A stretch of DNA of 54,417 nt from CALCNS01 sp964425745 (GCA_964425745.1 CAYRNW010000019.1:1-54417), one strand, 5' to 3'. Counted from the stretch's first letter, positions 16,420-25,025 are shown. Translations and numbers: made by a program. The notes: generated by a model from the sequence alone, not told the origin.

Positions 16420-17491
16420 TTTGATCATCCTCCCCAAGAGGTATTAGTATTCTCGGTCGAACAACTCCCGCTCGTAATTGTGTAGCACCATCGATTGAGA
16501 TTTCCTTTCCATGATACTTGGTTAATTGTGCGTAGGTATCTAGATCCATCATTTGTCCAAAGCCTTGCATCACCACAATAGTAAACGGAATTTCCATTCT
16601 GTGACCGTGAAGTACTAAAGGTTCTTCCCGACTAAATTGGTGCAATATGTCCAGATCGATTGCACCTAAAATGACTCCTTTTGCTTCATAACCAGCCAGT
16701 TTCTCGAGAGCGCTTCGTTCAATATCACCCCGATGAAGAACCACTTTACCCTTGACTTCCTCGGTGACTTGTTTACCGAATAAACTAGAATTCGTATCTG
16801 GATAAACCATTAACTCACCCACGCTCTCTTTGCCAAACCCTATGAGGCCTTGTAACTCAATTCCATAAGATTCGATTACGACTTCATCATCTGCAAGTAC
16901 TTGCTTCACGACACCCGATAAATGCGCATTAAGCTCGGTGGATTGATACAATGGTACTAAAACAAAGTAGCCTTCCGTCAATGACACCTCTCGTATTCGT
17001 CCCACAGCAGGGGATACCAGAGGCGGTTTTGTGCTGTTGATTAGAACTCTACCTTTATCGACGATGGTTCCCTGTTTTACTGTGAATCCGGTAGCAAATG
17101 CTATTTTCGATATTCCTAATTCTTCTGCTGAATACCTTATGGGATCCTTTGGACCTGAAGGTAACGGTTCGCGAATAAAAGCTAACCCTAAGTATTTTGA
17201 CACTAAAGACAAATACCCGGAAATGGGACTGGAAACATGTAATCGTGAATAAAACAAATCGTTTACAGCGATTACTTGATCTTTTTCCACCCAATCACCT
17301 AATGTTGGCAATATAACATTTTCGATTTCTTGATAATCAACACCAAGTGATTCGGCAACAGGAACACGATGCATTTGACCTGGTATGTAATTCATTTTAC
17401 CGATGATCGTATCGTGCTTTACCCGGTCTCCGGGCTTCACTAGAATTTTGCCTGGAGCCACTAGTTTTCTCTTAACTGAAAGTAATTGCAT
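16412..17491 (-). CDS. Barrel-sandwich (lipoyl/biotinyl-like) protein of cassette B
   Basis: A 359-residue paralogue of the gene at 6604-7689: VAPGKILVKPGDRVKHDTI at the N-terminus, then VEKDQVIAVN with SPISGYLSLVS, VKQGTIVDKGRVLINSTKPP, SPAVGRIREV, YGIELQGLIGFGKESVG and the C-terminal TQLRAGVVRPRILIP. These repeats have the G-D-x-V-x-x-x-x-x-I pattern of barrel-sandwich hybrids, but no modifiable lysine motif is evident. The start at the ATG at 17491 has GGGAGG with a 7-base gap. It is the first gene of the cassette B operon, placed just after a strong hairpin. Confidence 0.65.
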   Translation of the reverse strand: MQLLSVKRKLVAPGKILVKPGDRVKHDTIIGKMNYIPGQMHRVPVAESLGVDYQEIENVILPTLGDWVEKDQVIAVNDLFYSRLHVSSPISGYLSLVSKYLGLAFIREPLPSGPKDPIRYSAEELGISKIAFATGFTVKQGTIVDKGRVLINSTKPPLVSPAVGRIREVSLTEGYFVLVPLYQSTELNAHLSGVVKQVLADDEVVIESYGIELQGLIGFGKESVGELMVYPDTNSSLFGKQVTEEVKGKVVLHRGDIERSALEKLAGYEAKGVILGAIDLDILHQFSREEPLVLHGHRMEIPFTIVVMQGFGQMMDLDTYAQLTKYHGKEISIDGATQLRAGVVRPRILIPLGEDDQID

Positions 17492-17502
17492 GTAGAATCC
17501 TC

Positions 17503-17551
17503 CCTTAAAAGAAAAAGATACTACCTGTATCATATTTGATGCAGGTAGTAT
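17503..17551 (-). terminator. Terminator or attenuator before cassette B
   Basis: Perfect 10-bp stem ATACTACCTG/CAGGTAGTAT (17518-17551) followed on the minus strand by CTTTTTCTTTT. It lies only 12 bases before the ribosome site of the first cassette B gene. It either ends transcripts from the upstream ABC-2 operon or acts as an attenuator. Confidence 0.65.
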
Positions 17552-17556
17552 TGTAA

Positions 17557-17562
17557 ATTATA
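17557..17562 (-). promoter_or_regulatory. Possible -10 element of cassette B operon
   Basis: TATAAT on the minus strand immediately before the hairpin; no convincing -35 at 16-18 bases. If used, the hairpin would be the first structure in the mRNA. Confidence 0.3.
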
Positions 17563-17834
17563 AACTCTTTCACTGGAACTTAAACTTGTTTTGATTTCTG
17601 AAGCAGCTTAGTAAGTACATCACACCTGAATTCAGCAGAGAATTACTGCTGTCAGAATATTCAATTGTTATGAGATAGCCAAATAAGACCTCTTATAGCA
17701 AGTCTATGAATATAGTACGAAGTTTAACTCAATAGTCCGTGAACATTATTGACAAAGGCTTGATTTGGCAGAGTCTAATCGTTAAAAGATTGGCAAATCG
17801 TTAAATCATAGAATCCAGACTATAGTCGGAATAA
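17563..17834. other. Gap between ABC-2 operon and cassette B
   Basis: Together with the hairpin and -10 element this makes a gap of about 340 bases without a gene. It contains a perfect GACTATAGTC palindrome (17818-17827), a direct repeat AATCGTTAAA (about 17779 and 17797) and a small CAGCAG/CTGCTG hairpin (about 17635-17655). No open frame with a ribosome site was seen. Confidence 0.4.
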
Positions 17835-18620
17835 TCAATAAGCATCACTGCTCGTGACTCTCCACTTCGCTTTTCTAACAGCCCCGTACAGACATAGAAC
17901 AGAAAATCCCAGCAAAATCAAGATATCTATCCAGAACGTAGAGAAGTCACCGTAACCCATAGTAACTCTCATTGCTCTAGCTGAATAGGTAGTTGGTATA
18001 AACCGGGAAGTGAATTGGAAGAAGAAAGGCAACTTTTCAATGGGTAAATATACGGGGGCAAACAAAACAATGAACGGACTTATTACTTGTGTAGCAAGGC
18101 TCACGCTTTGCGGTGTTTTCCCGCTGAAGCCAATAAAGGCTCCTACCCCTGCCAAACTAAAGGCGCTGACGAAATACGCAATGAGCAGATACGGGATACG
18201 TGCTAGTGCATCTGTTTCTAGGAATAAAGAACCCATGATGAAGACAATTAATGACGATGGTAGGGAGAATAGAATTCCTTCTAATGATAACGCGAAGATA
18301 AACCTTAATTTACTAATAGGAAGAGTGGAGTAAAACTCCATAGCGTTCCCTTCTCTTAATCCACCAATGGTTTGCCCTAAACTCAACATGGCCGATGTCA
18401 CTGCACTGGCGGCAATGGAACCGCTGAATGCATAGATTCCGAGTTCGTTTCCTTGTATACCATTGTTATAGAATAGAAGGAAGAATAAATAGCTTAAAGG
18501 TGAAATGGAAAGCATGACCACATACCAAAACCACTGCAACCGAAGATTATAACATCGTCCTAAAAACAAAAAGTAGGTTTCATAAAGTGCTCTCTTGATT
18601 CGTTTCACTTGATTACTCAT
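17835..18620 (-). CDS. ABC-2 type transporter permease
   Basis: A 261-residue membrane protein with six hydrophobic segments (about 28-48, 62-82, 108-130, 138-160, 172-195, 228-248). The sequence GLREGNAMEFYSTLPISKLRFIF between segments 2 and 3 is typical of ABC-2 permeases (connecting helix). Its ATG overlaps the ATPase gene by 8 bases. These two-gene ABC-2 exporters move drugs, peptides or polysaccharides; substrate here unknown. Confidence 0.85.
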   Translation of the reverse strand: MSNQVKRIKRALYETYFLFLGRCYNLRLQWFWYVVMLSISPLSYLFFLLFYNNGIQGNELGIYAFSGSIAASAVTSAMLSLGQTIGGLREGNAMEFYSTLPISKLRFIFALSLEGILFSLPSSLIVFIMGSLFLETDALARIPYLLIAYFVSAFSLAGVGAFIGFSGKTPQSVSLATQVISPFIVLFAPVYLPIEKLPFFFQFTSRFIPTTYSARAMRVTMGYGDFSTFWIDILILLGFSVLCLYGAVRKAKWRVTSSDAY

Positions 18621-19551
18621 GGCTCACACTCTTTTCTCCAACAACGCTGCTATATGCTTCAGTTAATGTAGCTTTCGATATTCTGAAATCGTCAATTTTG
18701 TGGCCATCTTGTTGAAAGAGTTCATTTAGCATTGCAAACGCCTTCTCTTTGGGTAAGATAAACTTCCAGTGATTCGATTGAACATGGATTGCATCTGCAG
18801 GTAACTTGATCTCCTCTCCATGTTTTAAGATAAGGTCCACTGTTACATCATCGTGGTATAGTGCCTTTAGATCCCCGACCGTGCTACAAGCAATCAATCG
18901 TCCCTGTTTCATCACCGCTACCCGATCTACCAAATCCTCTGCTTCGTCAATATTATGTGTGACCAGTATGAAAGTGACACCGGTTTCTTTACATAGCTTA
19001 CGCATATACGACCAAAGTTGACCTCGATGAAACGGATCTAAATCATTGCTTGGTTCATCTAAGATTACTACCGGCCTCTGTGCCATAAAGGCGCATAATA
19101 CTATGGAGAGCTTTCTCTCGCCACCTGATAATTGATATCGTAGCCGATTTGATATCTTCGAGCATTCAAAATAGCTGACGAGTTTGTGGGCTTCTGCTTT
19201 TGCTTCATGTAAAGTTAGTCCTCTGTAAATCCCGGTATGGATCATAAGCTCTGAAAAGCTGAACGCACCAAAAGAAGCATTATTCTGCCCTTGATAAGCG
19301 ACAGATCGCGATATGTGGCATTGAGGGTCTGATATGCTCTTTTCTTCTAAATACACATGTCCGCTTGTTGGACTTAATAATCCAATGAGTTGTTTCACCA
19401 AAGTGGTTTTTCCCGAACCGTTTGCACCAAATAAGCCGAGAATCTCTCCTCGGCGAATGTGCAAACTGATATCATCATTCGCCAGAAGTTTATTATCATA
19501 GCTCTTGGTCAAATGTTCAATTCGGTATACATTATTATTCGTACAGTGCAT
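18613..19551 (-). CDS. ABC transporter ATP-binding protein (ABC-2 exporter type)
   Basis: A 312-residue ATPase with Walker A GLFGANGSGKTT, Q-loop VAYQGQNNASFGAFSF, signature QLSGGERKLSIVLCAF, Walker B PVVILDEPSNDLD and H-loop VTHN, followed by a roughly 90-residue C-terminal extension common in CcmA/NatA-like exporter ATPases. I favour the ATG at 19551 with GGAGG five bases upstream; an ATG four codons earlier has no ribosome site. The gene starts about 200 bases after the promoter-like TTTACT element and is followed by the ABC-2 permease. Confidence 0.88.
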   Translation of the reverse strand: MHCTNNNVYRIEHLTKSYDNKLLANDDISLHIRRGEILGLFGANGSGKTTLVKQLIGLLSPTSGHVYLEEKSISDPQCHISRSVAYQGQNNASFGAFSFSELMIHTGIYRGLTLHEAKAEAHKLVSYFECSKISNRLRYQLSGGERKLSIVLCAFMAQRPVVILDEPSNDLDPFHRGQLWSYMRKLCKETGVTFILVTHNIDEAEDLVDRVAVMKQGRLIACSTVGDLKALYHDDVTVDLILKHGEEIKLPADAIHVQSNHWKFILPKEKAFAMLNELFQQDGHKIDDFRISKATLTEAYSSVVGEKSVSHE

Positions 19552-19597
19552 GAGTACCTCCATAAGCTAAAGCTGAACCCCGTGTTGCTGTTCTTTA

Positions 19598-19700
19598 CTA
19601 TTCTTTACCAGTACAACACTGACCCGCTGCGCACGCCCTAGATAAATTGCTCAAATCTACAACTGAAATCCTTTGTGGATAACCATTTTTTATTCCTCCT
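19598..19700 (-). other. Leader with strong ribosome site, 9-codon frame and Cys-rich frame
   Basis: Reading the minus strand, a strong AGGAGG (19695-19700) with a 9-base gap precedes an ATG (19685) that opens a frame of only nine codons (MVIHKGFQL). In another frame, the codons before the stop at 19598 read DLSNLSRACAAGQCCTGKE, a cysteine-rich tail, but that frame has no ATG/GTG near the ribosome site. A one-base insertion between them would join the two into a 29-residue peptide. This may be a leader peptide, a decayed small peptide gene, or chance. Confidence 0.35.
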
Positions 19701-19747
19701 ATTGTTAAGTAAGAGATTCAAACCTATTGAGAATACTCTTCAGCAAA

Positions 19748-19776
19748 ATCGTAACATTTTGTTATAAATTAGTAAA
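19748..19776 (-). promoter_or_regulatory. Candidate promoter of the ABC-2 operon
   Basis: TTTACT (-35, 19771-19776) and TACGAT (-10, 19748-19753) with a 17-base spacer on the minus strand. The same TTTACT with 17-base spacer occurs before the ABC operon at 24734. Confidence 0.45.
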
Positions 19777-19814
19777 CATCAAACTATTTAAATTTTTTAT
19801 AAATCTTTTTAAGT

Positions 19815-20756
19815 CTATGGCATCTTTATGAACTTTTTCAGACGTTCTTTCAATTTTTGTCTCGCTTGCAGGGAATCATATCCATCTTTCGCAAATTCGT
19901 TAGGTAACCAATCAAGAGAATCCTTTAAAAGCTCAATGATTTGATCTGTCTCCTGATTCTGCAACAGTATGCGATACAAGAGCTCGTGTGCTCTGATTAA
20001 GGTTGCTGCATCGTAATTTATTCGATTCCCCAGAATATTCCAGAGGGAATGAGTCGCTAGCTCTGTTTCCCCAACTCGCCAATGACACTCTGCAAGAATA
20101 ATGTCAATTTCCTGTGAAGGAAATTCTACCTGGGCTTTTTCACATAATTGTAGTGCTTCCTTATTATGACCAGACATCAAGAAGCCATTGATGAGGTTAT
20201 AATAAGTCAAAAACGACGGATTTGATTCAACATCCTTTTTTAATTGGTCTAACACGACATTGGCACCAAGATAAAGGATTTGCAGTTGCAATTTTTGTCG
20301 ATGTGTTCGAATTGCCAGAGATTGATACTGTTCACTATATTTCTTTGAGAATACATCGAGACGCCCCATCAATTGAATGGATTGATGTATAATATGCGTC
20401 ATTTCCATGGTGAGTAATCTAAATTCCAATATAGCGTCTGATTTTACTTCATCGGAAAGCTTTATCAAATCTAGTGCTCTGGAATATTCTTCCACGTCTT
20501 GGTCAAAATAGTATCTTGTTATCGATTGCGTGATTTGATCTTTGCTACCATATCTCATGATGTGGTCTATGGTGGTGTTAAGCGCCTTTGCTAAGGAGGG
20601 TAAAAGTTCACTCGCGGGTAGATTTCTTCCTTGTTCCCAATTATAAACAGAGGTACTTGTTACCCCCAATTGGGATGCTAACTCACTTGGAGACAGGTTC
20701 CTATTCTCTCTCAACTCTCGAATTCTATTACCAATAAGTTGCTTCAACCAATCCAT
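19815..20756 (-). CDS. XRE-family regulator with helical-repeat C-terminus (1)
   Basis: A 313-residue protein. Residues 5-60 are an XRE/Cro helix-turn-helix: IGNRIRELRENRNLSPSELASQLGVTSTSVYNWEQGRNLP. Residues 80-313 are helical, with TPR-like pairs (for instance YYNLINGFLMSGHNKEALQLCEKAQ), the layout of peptide-sensing RRNPP/Rgg-type regulators. About half of its residues match the paralogue at 25094-26029, and the N-terminal 60 residues nearly all do. The ATG sits directly on the GGGGG ribosome site, so the TTG three codons on (20747) may be the true start. It lies between the terminator of one ABC operon and the promoter of the next; probable regulator of those exporters. Confidence 0.85.
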   Translation of the reverse strand: MDWLKQLIGNRIRELRENRNLSPSELASQLGVTSTSVYNWEQGRNLPASELLPSLAKALNTTIDHIMRYGSKDQITQSITRYYFDQDVEEYSRALDLIKLSDEVKSDAILEFRLLTMEMTHIIHQSIQLMGRLDVFSKKYSEQYQSLAIRTHRQKLQLQILYLGANVVLDQLKKDVESNPSFLTYYNLINGFLMSGHNKEALQLCEKAQVEFPSQEIDIILAECHWRVGETELATHSLWNILGNRINYDAATLIRAHELLYRILLQNQETDQIIELLKDSLDWLPNEFAKDGYDSLQARQKLKERLKKFIKMP

Positions 20757-20820
20757 CCCCCTTTGTGCACCAAATTAGTTTCACTCTTATTTCCTCGCTA
20801 TTTATGCGAATTCCTTTAAT
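20757..20820 (-). promoter_or_regulatory. Conserved 5' region of regulator gene 1
   Basis: The 60 bases before this gene are almost identical to those before its paralogue (26030-26090): both contain GGAATTCGCATAAATA, GAGGAAATAAGAGT and TGGTGCACAAAGGGGG. Likely contains promoter and operator; a shared autoregulatory site is plausible. Confidence 0.45.
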
Positions 20821-20836
20821 TACTAGGAATGCAAAA

Positions 20837-20881
20837 CAACGCCCACCTTTCTTGCTCAATTTAGCGAGAAGGTGGGTGTTG
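20837..20881 (-). terminator. Terminator of ABC operon 20988-24734
   Basis: Stem CAACGCCCACCTT/AAGGTGGGTGTTG (one mismatch), followed by GTTTTGC on the minus strand, about 110 bases after the ATPase stop. Confidence 0.65.
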
Positions 20882-20987
20882 TGGTTTCTATCCGTTATTC
20901 TATACTTCTTGAGTTGCACAGCATTTCCATTTAAATCATATCCTAGGCTCCATTTGCTTCTCTTAATACATAACGAAGGAAGATGGA

Positions 20988-21698
20988 TTACGATGCAGTA
21001 ACAACAGACTCAATTTTACCATCGCGCAAACGAACTACGCGTTGAGCATACTGAGTCAACCCGGTATCATGGGTTATAATAACAAAGGTCTGTTTTTCAA
21101 TTTCTCTAAACCTCTGGAACAATGAAATCACAATGTCTCTGGTTTTACTGTCGAGATTACCGGTTGGTTCATCGGCTAAAACAACGGCTGGTTTATTGAT
21201 TAAGGAACGGGCAATTGCAACTCTTTGTTGTTCTCCACCGGAGAGTTGATCCGGTCTATGGTGAGCTCTTGAGGTTAGCCCTACCTCATTCAACAAATAT
21301 TCTGCGCGGTCGCGGGCTTCTTTTTTATTAGCTCCCGTGATTTTCATCGGTAACTCAACATTTTCCAATGCCGACAAATGCGGAATCAGATTAAAAAACT
21401 GAAACACATATCCAATGCTTTTCCTTCGCATTAGGGCTAATTGATCTTCTGAGAGAGTTACAATGGATTTTCCATTGATCTTAATATCTCCGCTTATGGG
21501 TCGATCTAACCCTCCAATTAAGCTTAAGAGGGTGCTCTTACCACTCCCAGAAGGACCCACAATCATGGCAATTTCGCCGGCCATAATTTGGAGATTCACA
21601 TTGTTGACTGCATATACGGCCTCGCCTAAATAAAAGGCTTTGTTCAGGTTGATTGTTTCTAAGATTATTGACTGCTGACCCCTATCTATCTGTGTCAT
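20988..21698 (-). CDS. ABC transporter ATP-binding protein (LolD/MacB type)
   Basis: A 236-residue ATPase: Walker A GPSGSGKST, Q-loop YVFQFFNLIPHLSALENV, signature LSGGEQQRVAIARSL, Walker B VVLADEPTGNLD, H-loop ITHD. LolD/MacB group. The start at the ATG at 21698 follows GGAGGAG; codons upstream lie in the ribosome site. It is the last gene of the operon with two FtsX permeases, 11 bases after the second. Confidence 0.92.
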   Translation of the reverse strand: MTQIDRGQQSIILETINLNKAFYLGEAVYAVNNVNLQIMAGEIAMIVGPSGSGKSTLLSLIGGLDRPISGDIKINGKSIVTLSEDQLALMRRKSIGYVFQFFNLIPHLSALENVELPMKITGANKKEARDRAEYLLNEVGLTSRAHHRPDQLSGGEQQRVAIARSLINKPAVVLADEPTGNLDSKTRDIVISLFQRFREIEKQTFVIITHDTGLTQYAQRVVRLRDGKIESVVTAS

Positions 21699-21709
21699 TG
21701 TTCTCCTCC

Positions 21710-23278
21710 TCAATATGAGCCATTACTCTGTCCGCTTTGGAATGCTACTTGTCTGCGGTCGTAGGTTGTCAAAATATCGGCTGGGTAGGGATACTTCGGT
21801 GCATTTGGTTGATCCGGCGTAAAAACCATGACCCCTGTGTAGATATCGTATTCGGTAAAGGTACCATCGCAGGGGGCAATCCATTCTCGGTATCGGAAGC
21901 CGAACCAACTCTCTTGAATAACTACAACCTCACCCTGCTTCACATGTTCACCAGGATGCCGTAAAAATGCTCCGCTTAATTTTTGATCAATAGAGTCCGC
22001 TTGCAGAATTCGCACATTTTCTTCGCGTTCTCTGAATAAGAATTCCGGTTTCGGTCGGAGTAAATGGTCGATTTTTGCAGTGAACAGAGGAATTTGTCTG
22101 GCAAAAACCAGCTGATTCACACTGGCTGCTCGGCTCAGTAAAATGGGATACATGACTGCTAACAAGAAAATGCCAAGCGTTGTCAAGGCATTGTTCAGCA
22201 TCAGTGAGGTAAGTTGATTTTGTGTCAATTGGGAAGACCAATGAAAATATGGAAGAAGAAAAGCGAGGACGATATATCCGATTATCAAACCCCCGAAATA
22301 GACAAAGCCATATTCAGCTAAATAAAGACTGACAATCTGTGTAAATCTAAGACCAATGGATTTTAGAATTGCCAGTTCTTTACGCCTTTCTAAAAAAGTC
22401 ACGAGGGCTATGGTCATGATTCCCAAGCCAAGAAATGCGTAGATAAGACGTATCACCCATGCTGCCGGTGATTGAATATCTGCAATTGCTTCAGTAGCTC
22501 TATCGGTAGGCATGGTTGGGTAGATAAACTCCGCTCCGGGGTAAACTTTGTTCATATTTCTAACTAAACCGGTGGTGTGAGAACGAATTTCAGAGCAGGC
22601 TAATAATTGAGCGTTGATTGGTGAGTTTCCGGTCAATTTTAGCAGATCTTCTTTGAGCACAAGCGGCTTTTGCAGATCATTATCAGTATTTAGAAATCCA
22701 CCAACAACAAAGTCAACTTGATTCAGTTCATTGTTATTCAAGAAAAAAGCCAATGAAAGGGTGTCTCCAACCCGATATCCAAACCGACTGGCATAGTCCT
22801 TTGGTAAAATGATCTCACCCGGAATGATCTGGTTTACTGCTTTCCCCGTTAAAGTATCCCAAGTGAAAAACATGGACCCCTGCTCAATTCCCCATACTTC
22901 CCATGTTCCATAGGGAGAAAAGCATGGGTAAATCAACAGGTTCTCTGCATGGCTAAATGGCATTGGTTTGCTCAGAACGGTATATATGTTGGATTTCCCT
23001 TTCCCATAATCATAAGGGTCCAATGGTGCGGGTAATGCCTCCAGAGGTTTAGGCGTTGCACCTTCAGGTAAACGAACCAATAAATCATAAGGTAGCTCTA
23101 ACTGCACTGCTTGCAGACTTCCCGTGTTTTGTTGACTGAGTAGCATGCTCTGATACAGCACACTTAAATTCGCTGTCATGATGACCAATAGTCCAATCGT
23201 CAACAAACGAAAGCGCCAGCGTCCTAAGTTTTTCATTGCAAACGGCAATACTGCAATAATACTCTTCAGTTTACTCAT
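21710..23278 (-). CDS. FtsX-type permease with C-terminal barrel-sandwich-like tail
   Basis: A 522-residue protein: N-terminal TM (about 22-44), extracellular domain, three TMs (about 272-292, 320-345, 355-380) with the ERRKELAILKSIGLR motif of FtsX permeases. After the last TM it has about 130 extra residues containing HPGEHVKQGEVVVIQE, FGFRYREWIAPCDGTF and YDIYTGVMVFTP; this G-E-x-V-x-x-G-E-x-V plus P-x-D-G pattern resembles a barrel-sandwich domain. FtsX permeases normally stop soon after the last helix. The start overlaps the upstream permease by 8 bases. Confidence 0.82.
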   Translation of the reverse strand: MSKLKSIIAVLPFAMKNLGRWRFRLLTIGLLVIMTANLSVLYQSMLLSQQNTGSLQAVQLELPYDLLVRLPEGATPKPLEALPAPLDPYDYGKGKSNIYTVLSKPMPFSHAENLLIYPCFSPYGTWEVWGIEQGSMFFTWDTLTGKAVNQIIPGEIILPKDYASRFGYRVGDTLSLAFFLNNNELNQVDFVVGGFLNTDNDLQKPLVLKEDLLKLTGNSPINAQLLACSEIRSHTTGLVRNMNKVYPGAEFIYPTMPTDRATEAIADIQSPAAWVIRLIYAFLGLGIMTIALVTFLERRKELAILKSIGLRFTQIVSLYLAEYGFVYFGGLIIGYIVLAFLLPYFHWSSQLTQNQLTSLMLNNALTTLGIFLLAVMYPILLSRAASVNQLVFARQIPLFTAKIDHLLRPKPEFLFREREENVRILQADSIDQKLSGAFLRHPGEHVKQGEVVVIQESWFGFRYREWIAPCDGTFTEYDIYTGVMVFTPDQPNAPKYPYPADILTTYDRRQVAFQSGQSNGSY

Positions 23279-24734
23279 CTCTCAGCACCCCCATAACCGA
23301 CATGGATGCAGACTTAATCGCGGGTAGTAATCCAAAAAAGATGGCAATAATGGCGGTTGAACCCACTACTATACCGTAGCTTCGCATGACATTGCTGAGG
23401 ATAACGAAAAATGGATTTCGATTTGTAATTTGGTTCAGAATCGATTGAACTTCAACGAGAAGGAATCCTAAACTGCCACCCAAAAAGGTTACCATAACTG
23501 CCTCAGCTAACACCATTGCAATAATATTCTTTCTCATGGCTCCGATTGCTTTCAAAATTGCCATTTCGCGCTTGCGTTCCGTAACCATGATCAAAATATT
23601 GGCTGCCACTAATAAGGCTGCGTTAAATAGGATCAAGATCAAAATCGGCAAGCGTAAATCGGCTGAAATGACAGCTTGTTGTTCCCGAATCGCTTGATTT
23701 TTGAGGTCGAGAGATAATTTAAGAGGAAGATTGCGAAATGCAATTTCAGGTTCGAGAGAGAAATTGCTCAATAAGCGCTCCTCTGCTTTAGGTGCACTCA
23801 CGAACTGAAAATGAGGAAAAAGATTTCCTAAATCATAGACAATGTCTTCTAAGTAGGTTAAATTCTCGGTTTGAAGGCTTAGTTGTTCCGGATAATAGGG
23901 GGTTTGATTACCGGCTTTGTTCCAAAGATTCCACCATAGGGCTTTTGAAACATAAATCTCGCTACTGTAACCATAAATCTGTTCGGCACTCGTAAGTCCG
24001 GTTGCCGAATTAATGTAACTTATGTAACGCGTGGGTATGGCTACAATACCAATGACTTTAAGCTCAACGGTTTCTTCTTTAAACCATTGAGCATGTAGCC
24101 GATTCTCTATTCTGCTAAACCCTGGAACTGTCAACTCAATCGTATCTCCGACTTTATATTGTGTTTCGCTTTCGGGGATATATTGAGAAATAACGACAGA
24201 GTTCAGATCATTTGCTTCGCTGGAAAACCAGTGTCCGTCGATTAAGTATTCTTCCATGGTATGATCTTTGGTATCTATACCCTGAGTTTCTCTTCCCACA
24301 ACAGAGACTTGCATCTGTGTGTTAAGCCAAGCGGGGAAACGAAGAATTGGGTTTATTGCTTCTATACCGGTTATTTCTTCTAAAGCAGCTATGTCTTCAT
24401 TGGTAAAATAATTATTCCGCTCTGCAAGTCGTAAGTAACCTGTGTTTGAATATTCAGGATAATATAATTCGTAATCCGTAAAATCACTCAATGGTTCATC
24501 TTCAAATACCCAATGCTCTCCTACTCTTGGCATCTCCAAAGACAGTTTTTCAGCATAGGCAATGATCTCACCATTTTGCATTCTACGAACGAATTGGCCC
24601 GCGCCTCCTGCATATCCCTTTTCCAAGCTGACGGAGTAACTCAAAAAGGAAGCAGCAACCATCATCGACAAAATCGCCAAAAGACTTCTGGCCATATTTC
24701 TCCACGCATTGGTTATACCTAGTCGTAAGAACAT
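23271..24734 (-). CDS. ABC transporter permease, FtsX/MacB type
   Basis: A 487-residue permease with N-terminal TM (about 14-34), a large extracellular domain (about 35-355), then TERKREMAILKAIGAMRKNII and three C-terminal TMs. The long domain resembles the MacB periplasmic core. The ATG at 24734 has GAGGGATTCTT before it. First gene of the operon; partner of the BSH-tailed permease and the ATPase at 20988. Preceded by a good promoter at 24933-24961. Confidence 0.87.
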   Translation of the reverse strand: MFLRLGITNAWRNMARSLLAILSMMVAASFLSYSVSLEKGYAGGAGQFVRRMQNGEIIAYAEKLSLEMPRVGEHWVFEDEPLSDFTDYELYYPEYSNTGYLRLAERNNYFTNEDIAALEEITGIEAINPILRFPAWLNTQMQVSVVGRETQGIDTKDHTMEEYLIDGHWFSSEANDLNSVVISQYIPESETQYKVGDTIELTVPGFSRIENRLHAQWFKEETVELKVIGIVAIPTRYISYINSATGLTSAEQIYGYSSEIYVSKALWWNLWNKAGNQTPYYPEQLSLQTENLTYLEDIVYDLGNLFPHFQFVSAPKAEERLLSNFSLEPEIAFRNLPLKLSLDLKNQAIREQQAVISADLRLPILILILFNAALLVAANILIMVTERKREMAILKAIGAMRKNIIAMVLAEAVMVTFLGGSLGFLLVEVQSILNQITNRNPFFVILSNVMRSYGIVVGSTAIIAIFFGLLPAIKSASMSVMGVLRDE

Positions 24735-24932
24735 AAGAATCCCTCATTTTGAATATTTTCTGCGTTTTCATAGTACGCCTCGGTAAAATGATAAATACTC
24801 GATTAAGACTCAGAGAATCATTTAGACAATAAATGTTAACTTCCCGTTCTGGATTATGAACAACTCACACATCTTCACTAACAAGATGAACCTTCTGTTC
24901 CATTACCCGATCTACATAAAATAACTGATTTA

Positions 24933-24961
24933 ATTATAATGAAAACCCCGAAAATAGTAAA
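24933..24961 (-). promoter_or_regulatory. Promoter of ABC operon 20988-24734
   Basis: Minus strand TTTACT (24956-24961), 17-base spacer, TATAAT (24933-24938). The -10 is perfect and the -35 matches four of six. Confidence 0.65.
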
Positions 24962-24979
24962 CTCTAAACCTTTTGAAAA

Positions 24980-25001
24980 AAACATTAAATGATTAGTGTT
25001 T
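24980..25001. promoter_or_regulatory. Imperfect palindrome, possible regulator site
   Basis: AAACATTAA-ATGA-TTAGTGTTT: eight of nine arm positions pair. It lies about 18 bases upstream of the -35 of the ABC operon, a position suited for an activator such as the neighbouring XRE regulator. Inference. Confidence 0.4.
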
Positions 25002-25025
25002 CATATACTTCCCAGGTTCGAGGGC

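Larger units (their letters stand above)
24735..25025. other. Control region between regulator 2 and ABC operon
   Basis: No gene is seen here. On the minus strand it carries a promoter (24933-24961), an imperfect palindrome upstream of it (24980-25001), and a leader of about 190 bases before the permease ATG. Very short frames (12 codons at 24878, 62 codons from 24771 overlapping the permease) have no good ribosome sites. Confidence 0.5.

Noticed and set aside
20757..20919. Conserved peptide frame upstream of the regulators (ending KGIRIN-x-EEIRVKL...)
   Set aside because: The frames differ completely before the conserved part, have no shared start and run into the regulator gene; conserved DNA is the simpler reading.
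24583..24771. 62-codon frame overlapping the start of an FtsX permease
   Set aside because: It lies largely within the permease gene in another frame and has no recognisable domain.
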